64,000 bases of DNA from Akkermansiaceae bacterium (GCA_903878115.1 CAIRGO010000280.1:1-64000); one strand, 5' to 3'; counted from the stretch's first letter, positions 9,483-20,179 are shown. Notes: a model not told the origin generated them from the letters alone. Numbers and translations are program-made.

Positions 9483-9944
9483 ATGCAACGAGAAGCCTGT
9501 CATCGAATCTTATTTGCTGCTGTAGCATCGATTCTCACCATCATCTATAGCGTTTATTTCTTCCAAGATCAGGCGCGTTGGTACCGCTTGTGGTATTATA
9601 CTCCTGCTGCCGCCACGGCTGGCGCGGTCGTTTTTTCGCGAATCCGTGAGTTCCGCAGAGGATGGCGCGCGTGGTTGATTGACCTAACGATTGTAGTCAT
9701 TTGTCTGTTGCGACCGCTCACCGGAGAACCACCAGTTTCAGGTCACGCATTATTTTCGATCTATGCCTTGCTCACCACTCATGATCGGGTCAGTCAAATA
9801 CTAAGTGTATTTCTGTTAGGTGTTACTTGTTATGCGAAAATCGTTCTGTGGCATGGCGATGAGACTCTGTGGTCGGGATTATTGCTGGGCTTTCTTGCTG
9901 GCATGATTTGCAAGCGAGTGACTGCGAAGTTGTTAGTGAAATGA
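9483..9944 (+). CDS. Small integral membrane protein, possibly PAP2-like
   Basis: Several hydrophobic segments; PPVSGHALF..H..LW..LLLGFLAG weakly PAP2-like. Confidence 0.4.
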   Translation: MQREACHRILFAAVASILTIIYSVYFFQDQARWYRLWYYTPAAATAGAVVFSRIREFRRGWRAWLIDLTIVVICLLRPLTGEPPVSGHALFSIYALLTTHDRVSQILSVFLLGVTCYAKIVLWHGDETLWSGLLLGFLAGMICKRVTAKLLVK

Positions 9945-10038
9945 TGCATGTGTTAGTTTTTCGCACTTGTGTGGTGGAGTTGGCAATTTGCTGAAATATA
10001 TCTCTGAGTTTTTCGGTATATGCACTTTCAAATGATTT

Positions 10039-10758
10039 ATGGACTCACGCGCTTTTGAAATGTTCGGCCTACCGCACTGCTCTGCTATGGCGGTGTCTGT
10101 GATTGCATCGATATACATGATACGGTTGAATCGCTCACCCGATGTATCGACTGAGCGCAAACATCGCGCCAATGTGATTCTTGGTGTGATCCTCGTCATT
10201 GCGGTCACCCTTGATCCTATTCTCACATGGCTGCGCTACCACCATTTGCCTGACGTGGCACCTCGACTTGTGCGCGAGACGGCACTCCCTCTTTACTTGT
10301 GCGATGTCGTTTCCTTGGTTCTCGCCTATGCTCTCATTACTAGGCGACAACGGTTTGCAGAAATTGGCTACCTCTGGGGTATTGCTGGCACTGTGCAAGG
10401 ATTGATCACGCCAACCCTCTATTTCTCTTGGGACACGCCAGAATATTACGCTTTTTTCGCACAACATGGCGGTGTGCCCGTCGCCGCACTAGCACTCGCT
10501 TTTGGCACGCCGCTACGCCCGCAGTCGGGCGCTTTTAGACGCGCGATTTTCTGGAGTTGGGTTTATATATTGGTTGTTTATAGTTTGAACTGGTTGTTTA
10601 GCGCCAACTACGGATTCTTAAATGCGAAGCCTGCTGTGAACACTCTTTTCGATTACATGGGGCCATATCCTTATTATCTGATTACGCTCCAGCTCGTTGC
10701 TTTCACTTTTTACTTCTTGTTACTTCTCCCATTTCGTCGTGAAAAACTATATTTATAG
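10039..10758 (+). CDS. YwaF/TIGR02206-like integral membrane protein
   Basis: LPLYLCDV..., GTVQGLITP, NWLFSANYGFLNAKP, YPYYLITLQL; several TM segments. Confidence 0.7.
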   Translation: MDSRAFEMFGLPHCSAMAVSVIASIYMIRLNRSPDVSTERKHRANVILGVILVIAVTLDPILTWLRYHHLPDVAPRLVRETALPLYLCDVVSLVLAYALITRRQRFAEIGYLWGIAGTVQGLITPTLYFSWDTPEYYAFFAQHGGVPVAALALAFGTPLRPQSGAFRRAIFWSWVYILVVYSLNWLFSANYGFLNAKPAVNTLFDYMGPYPYYLITLQLVAFTFYFLLLLPFRREKLYL

Positions 10759-10824
10759 TATTTATGGAGATTTCACACATTGTCCTCGACCCAATCGCAT
10801 AATACATCTTCATTGATAACTACC

Positions 10825-12492
10825 ATGAGTCAAAAATTCCGCCTCTTTCGTGCATGCGTGCTATTCGTTTCTCTTGTTTTTACCACGTCGTTGCGCGCGC
10901 AGGAGAAAAATCCCGATGACAAAACGCTGCGCGTCTTCATCTTCGCTGGCCAGTCGAACATGGTCGGCTCGGATTCTAAAGCAGCGGACATTGTAAAATT
11001 CCCGCCATTTGCCGGCTTGGATGAACCGCAAAAAAAGGTGAAGTTTTCCTACAGTATCGGGCGTGAAGAGATGAATAATTCTAACGGTTGGGTGGATCTT
11101 CAACCGGTGGATAATGTGGTCGGGCCAGAACTCAGTTTTGCGAGAAAAGTTTCGCAAGAAATCAAAGCTCCCATTGCGATCATTAAGTGCGCTTCGGGCG
11201 GTACTACCCTCGGTGCTGACTGGAATCCGGATGAGCCGAGTGGATTCAGTTTGTATCCATTAACATTGAAATTGATCCAATCGTCTTTGGCGGAATTGGA
11301 CAAAAAAAGGATCCCCTATCGGATTGAGGGATTTATGTGGCATCAGGGCGAGAATGATATGTTCGATGAAAAATTTAAGGCGAACTACGGCGCAAACTTG
11401 CAGAATTTTCTCACGAAGTGGCGTCTTGATCTGAAGACTCCGAATTTGAAATTTTACATCGGTGAGCTGTGCACAAAATCGGTGTGGGGCATGGATAATC
11501 GCGACAACATGTATGCAATTCGTGCGGGGCAGAAATTCGTTACCACCAGTGATAAACTAGCAGAATATATTCCTACGTCGCACGATGCGATGGAAATTGG
11601 CGGTGGTGCAGGATTGCATTATCACTACGGCACGCTTGGTCAATTGGAGCATGGTGAAAACTATGCCGATGCCTACCTGCGAACGATTGGCATCAATACC
11701 ACGGTTGCTCGTCCGTTCAAGGTTCGTCCTTTTCCGCAAGGAGCTCCAGTGAAATTATTTATCCTCGCGGGACATCGTAACATGGAAGGTGAGCGTGCCT
11801 TTACCGGCGATCTCAGTAAACTGAAGGGCTATGAATCTCTGGCGAACGATAATCAAAAAATTGCCTACAAATATAACATCGGTGGCGGCTTTAAAGTATC
11901 TAATGGCTGGGAGCCACTAGGGCCAGCGGGGTTCTATGGAACGTTTGGTCCCGAACTCAGTTTTGGAGCGACCTTGCAAAGCAAACCTCCCGGCAACATT
12001 GCCATCGCAAAATTCACCCATAGTGGTTCACAAATGAACGATTGGACACCTGAGGGCACGGAGGCCAAAGATCGCAATCTTTATCCGCAGTTCATCGCTT
12101 TTATCAAAGAGTCGATCAAGGAGCTTGAGGGGAAAGGCCAGAAAGTCGAGTTGGCAGGGATTTTTTATCACGTGGGGGAAAACGATATGGCGATGGGTGG
12201 TTACCGCAATCAAGCGGCAAAATGGTTGCAATCCACCGTGGCAAAAAGCCGAGAGGACTTATCTCTGCCGGGCTTGAAATGGTTTGTCAGTCAGCAGCCT
12301 CCGACGGATCAAGAGGGACTGAATAAAATCGATGTGACTTCAAACATCGCCGCTCTTGCTACCGATGATCCAAATTTTATCCATATCAAGGCGTTCGATC
12401 TGCCGAAACAGGATGCGGAATTGGTGATCACCACCGCGGGTATTGTAAAACTTGGTGAAGTCATCGCCCGCAGTTATCTTGAGCATAAGTGA
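10825..12492 (+). CDS. Secreted protein with two sialate O-acetylesterase-like (SASA/CE6) domains
   Basis: Signal peptide; VFIFAGQSNMVGSD (domain 1) and VKLFILAGHRNMEGER (domain 2); HQGEND and HVGEND in both. Start at internal ATG 10825. Confidence 0.8.
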   Translation: MSQKFRLFRACVLFVSLVFTTSLRAQEKNPDDKTLRVFIFAGQSNMVGSDSKAADIVKFPPFAGLDEPQKKVKFSYSIGREEMNNSNGWVDLQPVDNVVGPELSFARKVSQEIKAPIAIIKCASGGTTLGADWNPDEPSGFSLYPLTLKLIQSSLAELDKKRIPYRIEGFMWHQGENDMFDEKFKANYGANLQNFLTKWRLDLKTPNLKFYIGELCTKSVWGMDNRDNMYAIRAGQKFVTTSDKLAEYIPTSHDAMEIGGGAGLHYHYGTLGQLEHGENYADAYLRTIGINTTVARPFKVRPFPQGAPVKLFILAGHRNMEGERAFTGDLSKLKGYESLANDNQKIAYKYNIGGGFKVSNGWEPLGPAGFYGTFGPELSFGATLQSKPPGNIAIAKFTHSGSQMNDWTPEGTEAKDRNLYPQFIAFIKESIKELEGKGQKVELAGIFYHVGENDMAMGGYRNQAAKWLQSTVAKSREDLSLPGLKWFVSQQPPTDQEGLNKIDVTSNIAALATDDPNFIHIKAFDLPKQDAELVITTAGIVKLGEVIARSYLEHK

Positions 12493-12503
12493 TCGTGGTC
12501 AAA

Positions 12504-14054
12504 ATGAATGCGTTCTCGCTCATGTTGGTGCTGCTGTCTTTGGTTTCTTTTCGACCACTGCGCGCAGCCGAAAACACAACGAATATTCTGTTTATTTACG
12601 TGGAGGATCTTGGTTACTATACCAGTGAACGATCTGCCCGAGAAAGTAATGCCCAGATTGCAGGGCTCGCAACGCCACACATGGATAGTTTCGCCGCTCA
12701 GAGTGTAAATTTTACCCGAGCTTTTTGTGGGCAAAGTGTTTGTTCGCCTAGCAAGGGTGCGGTGTTATCGGGATTACTTCCTCATGCGAATGGGATTTGG
12801 CGCAATGTGCACAATGACCATCCTAAGCTCGGTGGACCGGATAAATGGATTCCTTTGCCGCAGCCACTGATTACGCAAAATGATCCAACTTTTCTTGCCG
12901 CAGGCGGCATGCATGAAGACATTCCAAATCTTATTCAGCGTCTCAAGGCTGGGGGAGTTTATTGCGCTTTATCTGGCAAACTACACGTCCAGCCCGCCCG
13001 GAATTTTCCCTATGATGCCTTCGTGAAAGATGATGATCTCGACTCTGTAATCAAAGCGGCCGGGACCAAGCCGTGGTTCTTTTGGTGCAATCCTGGTGCG
13101 ACCCACGCCCCGTGGTGGCAGCATGTGAAAGGGAAACTCACCGATCCCAAAAATCGCAATTCAGCGCCGAAAGATGTGGACCCTGCGGCTCTGCACATGC
13201 CACGGTGGTTGCCGGATACTCCTGCGGCACGCATCGATCTCGCCCACTATTACTCTTGCGTGCGCACGGTCGATGAATTTCTTGGTATGATGTTAGCCAA
13301 GCTAGAAGCGAGTGGCCAAGCGGAGCGTACGATCGTGGTGTTCACGGGTGATCACGGGATAGGATACGCTCGTGGCAAAACGAGCATTTACCCTGCTGGC
13401 ACCCATGTCCCATTGTTTATCAAAGGACCGGGAGTGAAAGTTGGGCGGACGATTGGCACCCCAGTTTCGCAGATGGATCTGAATCCTACTTTTTTGGAAG
13501 CATTCGGGCTGACCGCCATAAAAAATACTCACGCGAAGTCTCTCTGGCCGATTTTATCTGGAAAAGTTGATGCCGTGCCCGGTCGTCGCACGATCATGAC
13601 CGAGACCAATAATAGCCTCATGTCGGCTCCGCCAAATAAGGGCGACGGAACGGCTGCACGCGCGGTGTGCGATGGGCGTTTTTATTTTATTCGTAATATC
13701 GTCCAACAAAAAACCACGCTGCCTGAGAGTCAAGCAATCAACATCGGCACTGGCAATGGCGAGTATGGCGACCCTGGGCCGCTTTATGCCATTGATCTGC
13801 ACGACGAGGCCGTGCGGCATAAAAGCGATCAACCGCTTCCCTACGAACTGCTCAGGCAACTATGCATGGGCGATGCGCCACCTGAGGAGCTTTACGATCT
13901 CGATGCCGATCCTTGGGCCGTGAAAAATCTTATCAATGATCCCGCGCACGCTGCCACGCTCGGCCTGATGCGCAAGGAGTTCGCTGACTGGCAACAATTT
14001 TCCCATGACTCAGGAATCCATCCGAAACAAATTCCTCGTCGCACTAAAAAATAA
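12504..14054 (+). CDS. Secreted sulfatase (alkaline phosphatase superfamily) with atypical CSPSK motif
   Basis: NILFIYVEDLGYY, FCGQSVCSPSKGAVLSGLLPH, VVFTGDHG, ELYDLDADPWAVKNL. Confidence 0.85.
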   Translation: MNAFSLMLVLLSLVSFRPLRAAENTTNILFIYVEDLGYYTSERSARESNAQIAGLATPHMDSFAAQSVNFTRAFCGQSVCSPSKGAVLSGLLPHANGIWRNVHNDHPKLGGPDKWIPLPQPLITQNDPTFLAAGGMHEDIPNLIQRLKAGGVYCALSGKLHVQPARNFPYDAFVKDDDLDSVIKAAGTKPWFFWCNPGATHAPWWQHVKGKLTDPKNRNSAPKDVDPAALHMPRWLPDTPAARIDLAHYYSCVRTVDEFLGMMLAKLEASGQAERTIVVFTGDHGIGYARGKTSIYPAGTHVPLFIKGPGVKVGRTIGTPVSQMDLNPTFLEAFGLTAIKNTHAKSLWPILSGKVDAVPGRRTIMTETNNSLMSAPPNKGDGTAARAVCDGRFYFIRNIVQQKTTLPESQAINIGTGNGEYGDPGPLYAIDLHDEAVRHKSDQPLPYELLRQLCMGDAPPEELYDLDADPWAVKNLINDPAHAATLGLMRKEFADWQQFSHDSGIHPKQIPRRTKK

Positions 14055-14077
14055 CTGATAATTCTCTTCTTGCACAT

Positions 14078-15370
14078 ATGAAAAAATCGATACTATTTAT
14101 CGCCACATTCTTCTTCACCCAGTTGGTATTCTGTGAGGAAAACGCCAAGCCGAATGTGATCCTTATCTTATCCGATGATCAGGGCTTTACCGATTATGGA
14201 TTCATGGGACACAAGATTGTCAAAACGCCAAATATCGACCGCATGGCATCGCAAAGCATGCTCTACACCCGCGGTTACGTCATGCCTGTGTGTTCGCCAT
14301 CCCTGGCGATTTTACTAACGGGGAAAATGCCTCACGTGAATGGGATTACGGGAAATGATTTGAGTAAAAAAACTACGGGTGCAGAGAAGCCCAAAGGCCC
14401 TGGTGATCGCTCGCCGCTAGCACATCAACTATTAGGCAACTCGATGATTTTGCCCAAGGCTTTAACGGCGAATGGCTATCTAACATTTCAAAGCGGCAAG
14501 TTATGGAATGTCACGGCCACAGAGGTTGGCTTCACGACTGGTATGACCAATAAAGAAGGTCGCCATGGCGGTGATGGTCTCGATATTGGACGTAAAACAA
14601 TGAAGCCGATGTTCGATTTTATGGACAACGCGCAATCTCAGAAAAAACCATTTTTCGTCTGGTATGCGCCGATGTTGCCACACCAACCGCACAATCCACC
14701 GCAGGAATTGTTAGCCCATTACCAAGGCAAAGGGCTAAGCGTTAAAGCGGCTACTTACTATGCGATGGTCGAGTGGTTTGATCAAACCTGCGGTCAACTC
14801 GATGACTATCTAACGAAAAATAAACTCGCCGATAATACTGTGATCATCTACATGGCCGATAACGGATGGGACGCAGAAGAGGGCAATCGCGCCAAACTTT
14901 CCCCCTACGAACTAGGCATCCGTACACCGATGTTTGTGCGCTGGCCGAAAAAGGTAAAACCAATGCGCGATGAGGAAACACTCGCCTCGATCATCGACTT
15001 CGTGCCGACGGTGCTCAACGCATGCGGCATGAAAGTCCCCAGCGATCTTCCTGGGATTGATCTAACAAATCGCCAAGCAATGACCGCTCGGAAATCTGTC
15101 TTCGTCGAATCCTACACCCACGACATCGCCGCCCTCGGTCAGCCTGAAAAAAGCCTAGTAGCACGAGTCGTCATCAACGGTTGGTCGAAGCTGCTCATTC
15201 CCGGACAAGTCAACCTCGATAAAACTTTCTCATCTTCCCCATCAGCCATCGAGTTATTTGATCTGAAATCTGACCCGATGGAAAAAAACGATCTTTCAGC
15301 CAAGAATCCAGAGGAAGTCACGCGACTCAAAGCTCTGCAAAATGCTCAATGGGATGCGCAGAAAAAATGA
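14078..15370 (+). CDS. Secreted sulfatase with atypical CSPSL motif
   Basis: NVILILSDDQGFTDYGFMGH, MPVCSPSLAILLTGKMPH, YMADNGWD, ELFDLKSDPMEKNDL. Confidence 0.85.
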   Translation: MKKSILFIATFFFTQLVFCEENAKPNVILILSDDQGFTDYGFMGHKIVKTPNIDRMASQSMLYTRGYVMPVCSPSLAILLTGKMPHVNGITGNDLSKKTTGAEKPKGPGDRSPLAHQLLGNSMILPKALTANGYLTFQSGKLWNVTATEVGFTTGMTNKEGRHGGDGLDIGRKTMKPMFDFMDNAQSQKKPFFVWYAPMLPHQPHNPPQELLAHYQGKGLSVKAATYYAMVEWFDQTCGQLDDYLTKNKLADNTVIIYMADNGWDAEEGNRAKLSPYELGIRTPMFVRWPKKVKPMRDEETLASIIDFVPTVLNACGMKVPSDLPGIDLTNRQAMTARKSVFVESYTHDIAALGQPEKSLVARVVINGWSKLLIPGQVNLDKTFSSSPSAIELFDLKSDPMEKNDLSAKNPEEVTRLKALQNAQWDAQKK

Positions 15371-15427
15371 GGATACAATTTTAGATTTAACAACGAGTGA
15401 TTGCAGCGAGAACCGTTGCCAAACATG

Positions 15428-15889
15428 ATGCCATCCTATTTCCACACCAATACTCCGCTCAGTGCTAGCGCCGAGGTCATGTTTGCTTTCCATAGCGATC
15501 CCGCAAATCTAACACAAGTCATGCCTCCTACCTTGACGTTGGTTTGCTTGAAAACTGATGGCCCCGCACAAGAGGGACGTCTTATTGAGTTGCATTGCCG
15601 AGATTGGGGTATCATCCCGATGCACTGGACGTGTCGCTGGAAGACCGTGCAAGCGCCGAATCTGTTAGTGGATGAGATGGTGAAAGGCCCGTTCGCTGTT
15701 TTTATACACGAACATCGATTTGAAAAACAAGCAGCAGACAGTTGCGTTATGCATGATGCCATCACTTACCAATGGGGACGATCCTGGTGGGGGAAACTTG
15801 TTTCTGCGACTGCGGTGAAAATTTATCTGATCATACTTTTCAAGTACCGGCACTACCGCACACGCAAATGGGCGCAATCAGTGAAATAG
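15428..15889 (+). CDS. SRPBCC family (START/Bet v1-like) protein
   Basis: ASAEVMFAFHSDPANLTQVMP, W.CRWK, FIHEHRFE...V.HDAITYQ. Start could be 15425 or 15428. Confidence 0.6.
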   Translation: MPSYFHTNTPLSASAEVMFAFHSDPANLTQVMPPTLTLVCLKTDGPAQEGRLIELHCRDWGIIPMHWTCRWKTVQAPNLLVDEMVKGPFAVFIHEHRFEKQAADSCVMHDAITYQWGRSWWGKLVSATAVKIYLIILFKYRHYRTRKWAQSVK

Positions 15890-16013
15890 AAAACTGTTGC
15901 CGTTCAAATGACGAATCAGCAAATTAGCAGCAGGGAACGCGTGTTCGGCCGTTTTTGCATCAATATCCCAAACTTGACAGGTTCTCCCACATCGCTAGGA
16001 TTCGCCTCCCGCT

Positions 16014-17699
16014 ATGAAGCAAAGTTCTATTTCTAAGTATCGTCCATTTCCGCCGGTTGAGTTGCCGGATCGGACGTGGCCTGATCAATCGATCACTCAA
16101 GCACCGATTTGGTGCTCGGTGGATCTACGCGATGGCAATCAAGCATTGCCGACCCCGATGTCGATTGATGAAAAACTAGAATACTTTGATTTGCTCGTAC
16201 GGGTGGGATTTACTCAAATTGAGGTCGGTTTCCCTTCGGCTTCTGACACCGAATTTCTTTTTGTGCGTCGATTGATCGAAGAAAATCGCATTCCAGAAAA
16301 TGTTGCCATCCAGGTGTTGGTGCAAGCACGTGAGCATTTGATCGAGAAAAGTTACGCCAGTCTTAAAGGGGCTAAGCAGGCGATTGTACATTTATACAAT
16401 CCTACCAGCACGCTGCAACGGCGGATTACTTTTGGCAATGCTTCGCGCGAGGATACGAAAGCGATTGCGATTCAAGGGGCAACATGGGTCGCCGAGTATG
16501 CCGCGCGTGCGCCGGAAACAAATTGGACTTTTCAGTATTCGCCCGAGAGTTTTAGCGATACCGAACTGGATTTCGCACTCGAATGTTGTCACGCGGTGAT
16601 GGATGTTTGGAAGCCGACACCAGAGAAAAAAATCATTCTCAATCTGCCTAACACCGTGGAATGGTGCTTGCCGAATGTGCACGCCGATCAGATTGAATGG
16701 ATGTGTCGAAACATTCGCCAACGCGATAGTGTGATCATTTCGCTGCACACGCACAATGATCGCGGCACTGGCACTGCCGCCACCGAGCTTGGCTTGCTGG
16801 CCGGTGCGGATCGGGTGGAGGGCACCTTGTTTGGCAATGGCGAACGCACAGGCAATCTGGATATTGTCACCGTGGCATTGAATATGAATAGCCACGGCAT
16901 TGCTACGGGGCTTGATTTTTCTGATCTCGCCTCGGTGAGAAATGTGTATGAACGTTGCTGCCGATTGATCGTGCCCGAGCGCCAACCTTATGCGGGTGAG
17001 TTGGTGTTCACCGCTTTCTCTGGCTCGCATCAAGACGCGATTAAAAAAGGTCTCGATGTGCGCACGAAAGAAACCGCGACAAACGATTACGTGCCATGGG
17101 GTGTGCCCTATCTCACCATCGATCCGCAAGACATCGGTCGTAGTTATGAAGCGATCATTCGCATCAATTCGCAATCGGGCAAAGGTGGTGTGGCTTACAT
17201 TCTCGATCGTGAACACGGACTCGATTTGCCGAAAACCATGCATCCACAGGTGGGCAAATTTATTTACGACCTTGCAGATCGACTTGGCAGGGAAATGTCC
17301 GCTGATGAAATTGGCGAGGCATTTCACCAACATTTTGCCAATCTTTCGCGCCCCTTGGAAGTCACTGACTATGACCTCAACCATCATACCAGTGAGCGTG
17401 GACAGGTGGAGTGCACCACCACGATTATTTACCAAGACGAGGAGAGAAAAATCAGCGGTCGCGGCAATGGCCCGATCAATGCGTTTGTCAATGCGCTAGA
17501 AGGGATTGGTCTGAAGGACTTCAAAGTCACGGATTACCGCTCTCATGCGGTGCGGGGTGGCTCTGATGCCAGTGCGGCGGCTTATGTGCAATTGCAAGCG
17601 GATGACGGGCGTTTGCTGTGGGGCGCAGGCATTGATCCTTCGATCGAAATGGCTGGTCTGCGAGCTTTGGTAAGCGCATGGAATCTGTTGCATGATTGA
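16014..17699 (+). CDS. leuA: 2-isopropylmalate synthase (long form)
   Basis: WCSVDLRDGNQALPTPM, HNDRGTGTAATELGLLAGADRVEGTLFGNGERTGN, C-terminal LeuA dimer domain; ~561 aa. Confidence 0.95.
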   Translation: MKQSSISKYRPFPPVELPDRTWPDQSITQAPIWCSVDLRDGNQALPTPMSIDEKLEYFDLLVRVGFTQIEVGFPSASDTEFLFVRRLIEENRIPENVAIQVLVQAREHLIEKSYASLKGAKQAIVHLYNPTSTLQRRITFGNASREDTKAIAIQGATWVAEYAARAPETNWTFQYSPESFSDTELDFALECCHAVMDVWKPTPEKKIILNLPNTVEWCLPNVHADQIEWMCRNIRQRDSVIISLHTHNDRGTGTAATELGLLAGADRVEGTLFGNGERTGNLDIVTVALNMNSHGIATGLDFSDLASVRNVYERCCRLIVPERQPYAGELVFTAFSGSHQDAIKKGLDVRTKETATNDYVPWGVPYLTIDPQDIGRSYEAIIRINSQSGKGGVAYILDREHGLDLPKTMHPQVGKFIYDLADRLGREMSADEIGEAFHQHFANLSRPLEVTDYDLNHHTSERGQVECTTTIIYQDEERKISGRGNGPINAFVNALEGIGLKDFKVTDYRSHAVRGGSDASAAAYVQLQADDGRLLWGAGIDPSIEMAGLRALVSAWNLLHD

Positions 17700-17753
17700 A
17701 AAAATACACTCAAGGGTTGACGAAACAAGAACTACGAGTAGAGGTATGGGCGT

Positions 17754-18287
17754 ATGAGTGATAAAGAACGAACACCAGAAGCAGATGCGGAGACTGACGA
17801 AGTCCTCGACGCATGTGAACTAGAGACCGGCGATCAAGCGCAGGCCATGGCAGAAGAAGTAGCGCGTTGGCGTGAGTTAGCGGTTCGAACCGCAGCAGAT
17901 TTTGATAATTTTCGCAAACGTGTGGCTCGTGAGCGCGAAGAAGCGGTTCGTTACGGAACGCAGGATATGTTAGAGCAATTATTGCCTATTTTTGACAATT
18001 TTGAAATGGGCATGCAAGCAGCCTCTAACGAGTCTGGCTCGATGATTTACATCGGCATGGATATGGTGCGGAAACAATTTGCTGATTTTCTATCGCAACA
18101 AGGCGTGGAAGAAGTCGCGGCATTGAATGTCCCCTTCGATCCCAATATGCACGAGGCGATTAGCGAAGAATTCAGTGATACGATCGCGCCGGGCAATACA
18201 CTGCGCGTCACACGTCGTGGATTTCGTTTAAAAGATCGACTCTTGCGCCCAGCAAATGTCATTGTAGCAAAAGCAACGGAAAAGTAA
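17754..18287 (+). CDS. grpE: GrpE nucleotide exchange factor
   Basis: [40 protein letters not shown]; followed directly by dnaJ. Confidence 0.93.
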   Translation: MSDKERTPEADAETDEVLDACELETGDQAQAMAEEVARWRELAVRTAADFDNFRKRVAREREEAVRYGTQDMLEQLLPIFDNFEMGMQAASNESGSMIYIGMDMVRKQFADFLSQQGVEEVAALNVPFDPNMHEAISEEFSDTIAPGNTLRVTRRGFRLKDRLLRPANVIVAKATEK

Positions 18288-18291
18288 TTTC

Positions 18292-19434
18292 ATGGCGAAC
18301 AAACGAGACTATTATGAAGTGTTAGGCGTTGCAAAAAATGCCGGCGCAGACGAAATCAAGAAGGCTTATCGCAAATTAGCGATGCAATTCCACCCTGATA
18401 AAAATCAAGGTGACAAAGCAGCAGAAGAAAAATTCAAAGAGTTAGGTGAAGCCTATGATGTGATTAGCGACGCCGACAAGCGTGCTGCCTACGATCGATA
18501 TGGGCATCAAGCATTTGCCGGTGGCAATGGTGGTGGCGGCGGTGGCGGCGGCTTCCATGACCCGATGGATCTTTTCCGCGAAGTCTTTGGTGGTGCCTTC
18601 GGTGGCGGTTTTGAAGACATGTTTGGCGGAGGTGGTGGTCGTAAAAAAAGCGCTAAACAACGTGGTAGTGATTTGCGCTACGATTTAGAAATTTCTCTCG
18701 AAGAAGCGGCAAAAGGAGTAGAGAAAGAATTACTCATCGAGCGCTCCGTGGGCTGCGCAACCTGCAATAGCAGCGGTTCGAAAAGCGGCACCGGCACGAA
18801 GAAATGCAACACTTGTGGCGGTCGTGGCGTAGTCACTCGATCGGCGGGGATTTTCGTGCAACAAAGTGAGTGCCCATCGTGCCATGGCACAGGCGAACTG
18901 ATTTCTGACCCGTGCGATAGTTGCCGTGGTGAAGGAAGAGTGCAAAAAGAAACTAGCCTCAAAATACGTATCCCTGCAGGAGTCGATACGGGCAATCGTC
19001 TGCGCTCTTCGGGCAATGGCGATGGCGGACTGCGCGGCGGTCCGGCAGGGGATCTGTATGTCTTTTTGATCATCAAAAAACACGATGTGTTCGAGCGCGA
19101 AGGAAACGATTTGTTTTGTGATATTCCGGTCTCATTTGCTACTGCAACATTGGGCGGTGAAAAAAAAGTGCCTACGCTCGGTGGTAACTCTTCGATCAAA
19201 ATCCCTGCGGGAACGCAGGGCGGCACGGTATTTCGCCTCAAGGAAAAAGGCATGCCAAATCTCAGCGGTGGTCGCAGTGGCGATCTTCACGTTACCATCC
19301 AAGTAGAAATTCCTACGAAGCTTAACACGGAGCAGCAAGATAAATTGCGGGCGTTTGCGGAATCCATCGGCGAGAAAAATAGCCCGATGGAGGAATCATT
19401 TTTTGCGAAGGCAAAACGATTTTTAGATTTGTGA
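18292..19434 (+). CDS. dnaJ: Chaperone DnaJ
   Basis: [11 protein letters not shown]-domain with HPD, Gly-rich region, CxxCxGxG repeats. Confidence 0.96.
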   Translation: MANKRDYYEVLGVAKNAGADEIKKAYRKLAMQFHPDKNQGDKAAEEKFKELGEAYDVISDADKRAAYDRYGHQAFAGGNGGGGGGGGFHDPMDLFREVFGGAFGGGFEDMFGGGGGRKKSAKQRGSDLRYDLEISLEEAAKGVEKELLIERSVGCATCNSSGSKSGTGTKKCNTCGGRGVVTRSAGIFVQQSECPSCHGTGELISDPCDSCRGEGRVQKETSLKIRIPAGVDTGNRLRSSGNGDGGLRGGPAGDLYVFLIIKKHDVFEREGNDLFCDIPVSFATATLGGEKKVPTLGGNSSIKIPAGTQGGTVFRLKEKGMPNLSGGRSGDLHVTIQVEIPTKLNTEQQDKLRAFAESIGEKNSPMEESFFAKAKRFLDL

Positions 19435-19456
19435 ATCATTTCTAACATTTTTCATC

Positions 19457-20179
19457 ATGGCTCGATTTTTCCTCTCTGCGGATTCCTGGACACAGGGTTC
19501 CACACTCGACGAGGAGCAATCGCGCCATTGCTCGCAGGTGTTGCGAAAGCAAGCGGGTGATCCTGTCACAGTGTTTGATGGTCTGGGGCGTTTTGCCCAA
19601 GCGAGGATCACAGCAGTGAAAAAAAACGCTGTGTTATTGGAGATCGGTGAAATTCAATACGCAGAGAAATCCACGCCTGAGATCATTTTAGCACAAGCTA
19701 TTCCCAAGGGGAAAACCATGGATTGGATCGTGGAAAAAGCCGTAGAGTTGGGAGTGAGTCGCATCATCCCTCTGATTACTCGCTACACCGTCGTCAAATA
19801 TGATGCTAGCGAGGCTCCGCGCAAAGCCGAAAAGTGGCAGAAGATCGCGATGGAAGCTTGCAAACAGTGCGGTCAAAATTGGATGCCAATCGTGGAAACT
19901 CCTATCGACTGGAACTACTACATCAATCGTAGTAATGATGGATTAAAAATTATTGCATCTCTCGCTGACGGAGCAACTTCACTGCGAGAATTGTTAGAAA
20001 AAAATTTCACCCCACAACAAGCTACGATTTTGATCGGCCCAGAAGGTGATTTCACCAGCGAAGAAACCGCAGCAGCGATTAACCAAGGATTTCATCCCGT
20101 GACACTCGGCGATATTGTCCTGCGAACAGAGACAGCTTCCTTGTTTTGTTTGGCGGTGGTGCGTTGTCGTTATTTATGA
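19457..20179 (+). CDS. rsmE: 16S rRNA (uracil1498-N3)-methyltransferase
   Basis: HCSQVLRKQAGD, QAIPKGKTMDWIVEKAVELGVSRIIPL, IGPEGDFTSEE, LGDIVLRTETA. Confidence 0.93.
   Translation: MARFFLSADSWTQGSTLDEEQSRHCSQVLRKQAGDPVTVFDGLGRFAQARITAVKKNAVLLEIGEIQYAEKSTPEIILAQAIPKGKTMDWIVEKAVELGVSRIIPLITRYTVVKYDASEAPRKAEKWQKIAMEACKQCGQNWMPIVETPIDWNYYINRSNDGLKIIASLADGATSLRELLEKNFTPQQATILIGPEGDFTSEETAAAINQGFHPVTLGDIVLRTETASLFCLAVVRCRYL

Noticed and set aside
15974-16001. TTGACA-16 bp-TAGGAT promoter-like sequence before leuA
   Set aside because: Would place the transcription start only a few bases before the ATG; leaderless leuA is possible but not supportable from sequence alone.
16392-17435. 347-aa ORF on the minus strand
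   Set aside because: Fully antisense to the clear leuA gene; Arg/His-rich shadow ORF.
17700-17753. CIRCE-type operator upstream of grpE
   Set aside because: No TTAGCACTC-N9-GAGTGCTAA-like inverted repeat is present.
18678-19253. 191-aa minus-strand ORF
   Set aside because: Antisense to dnaJ cysteine-rich region; shadow ORF.
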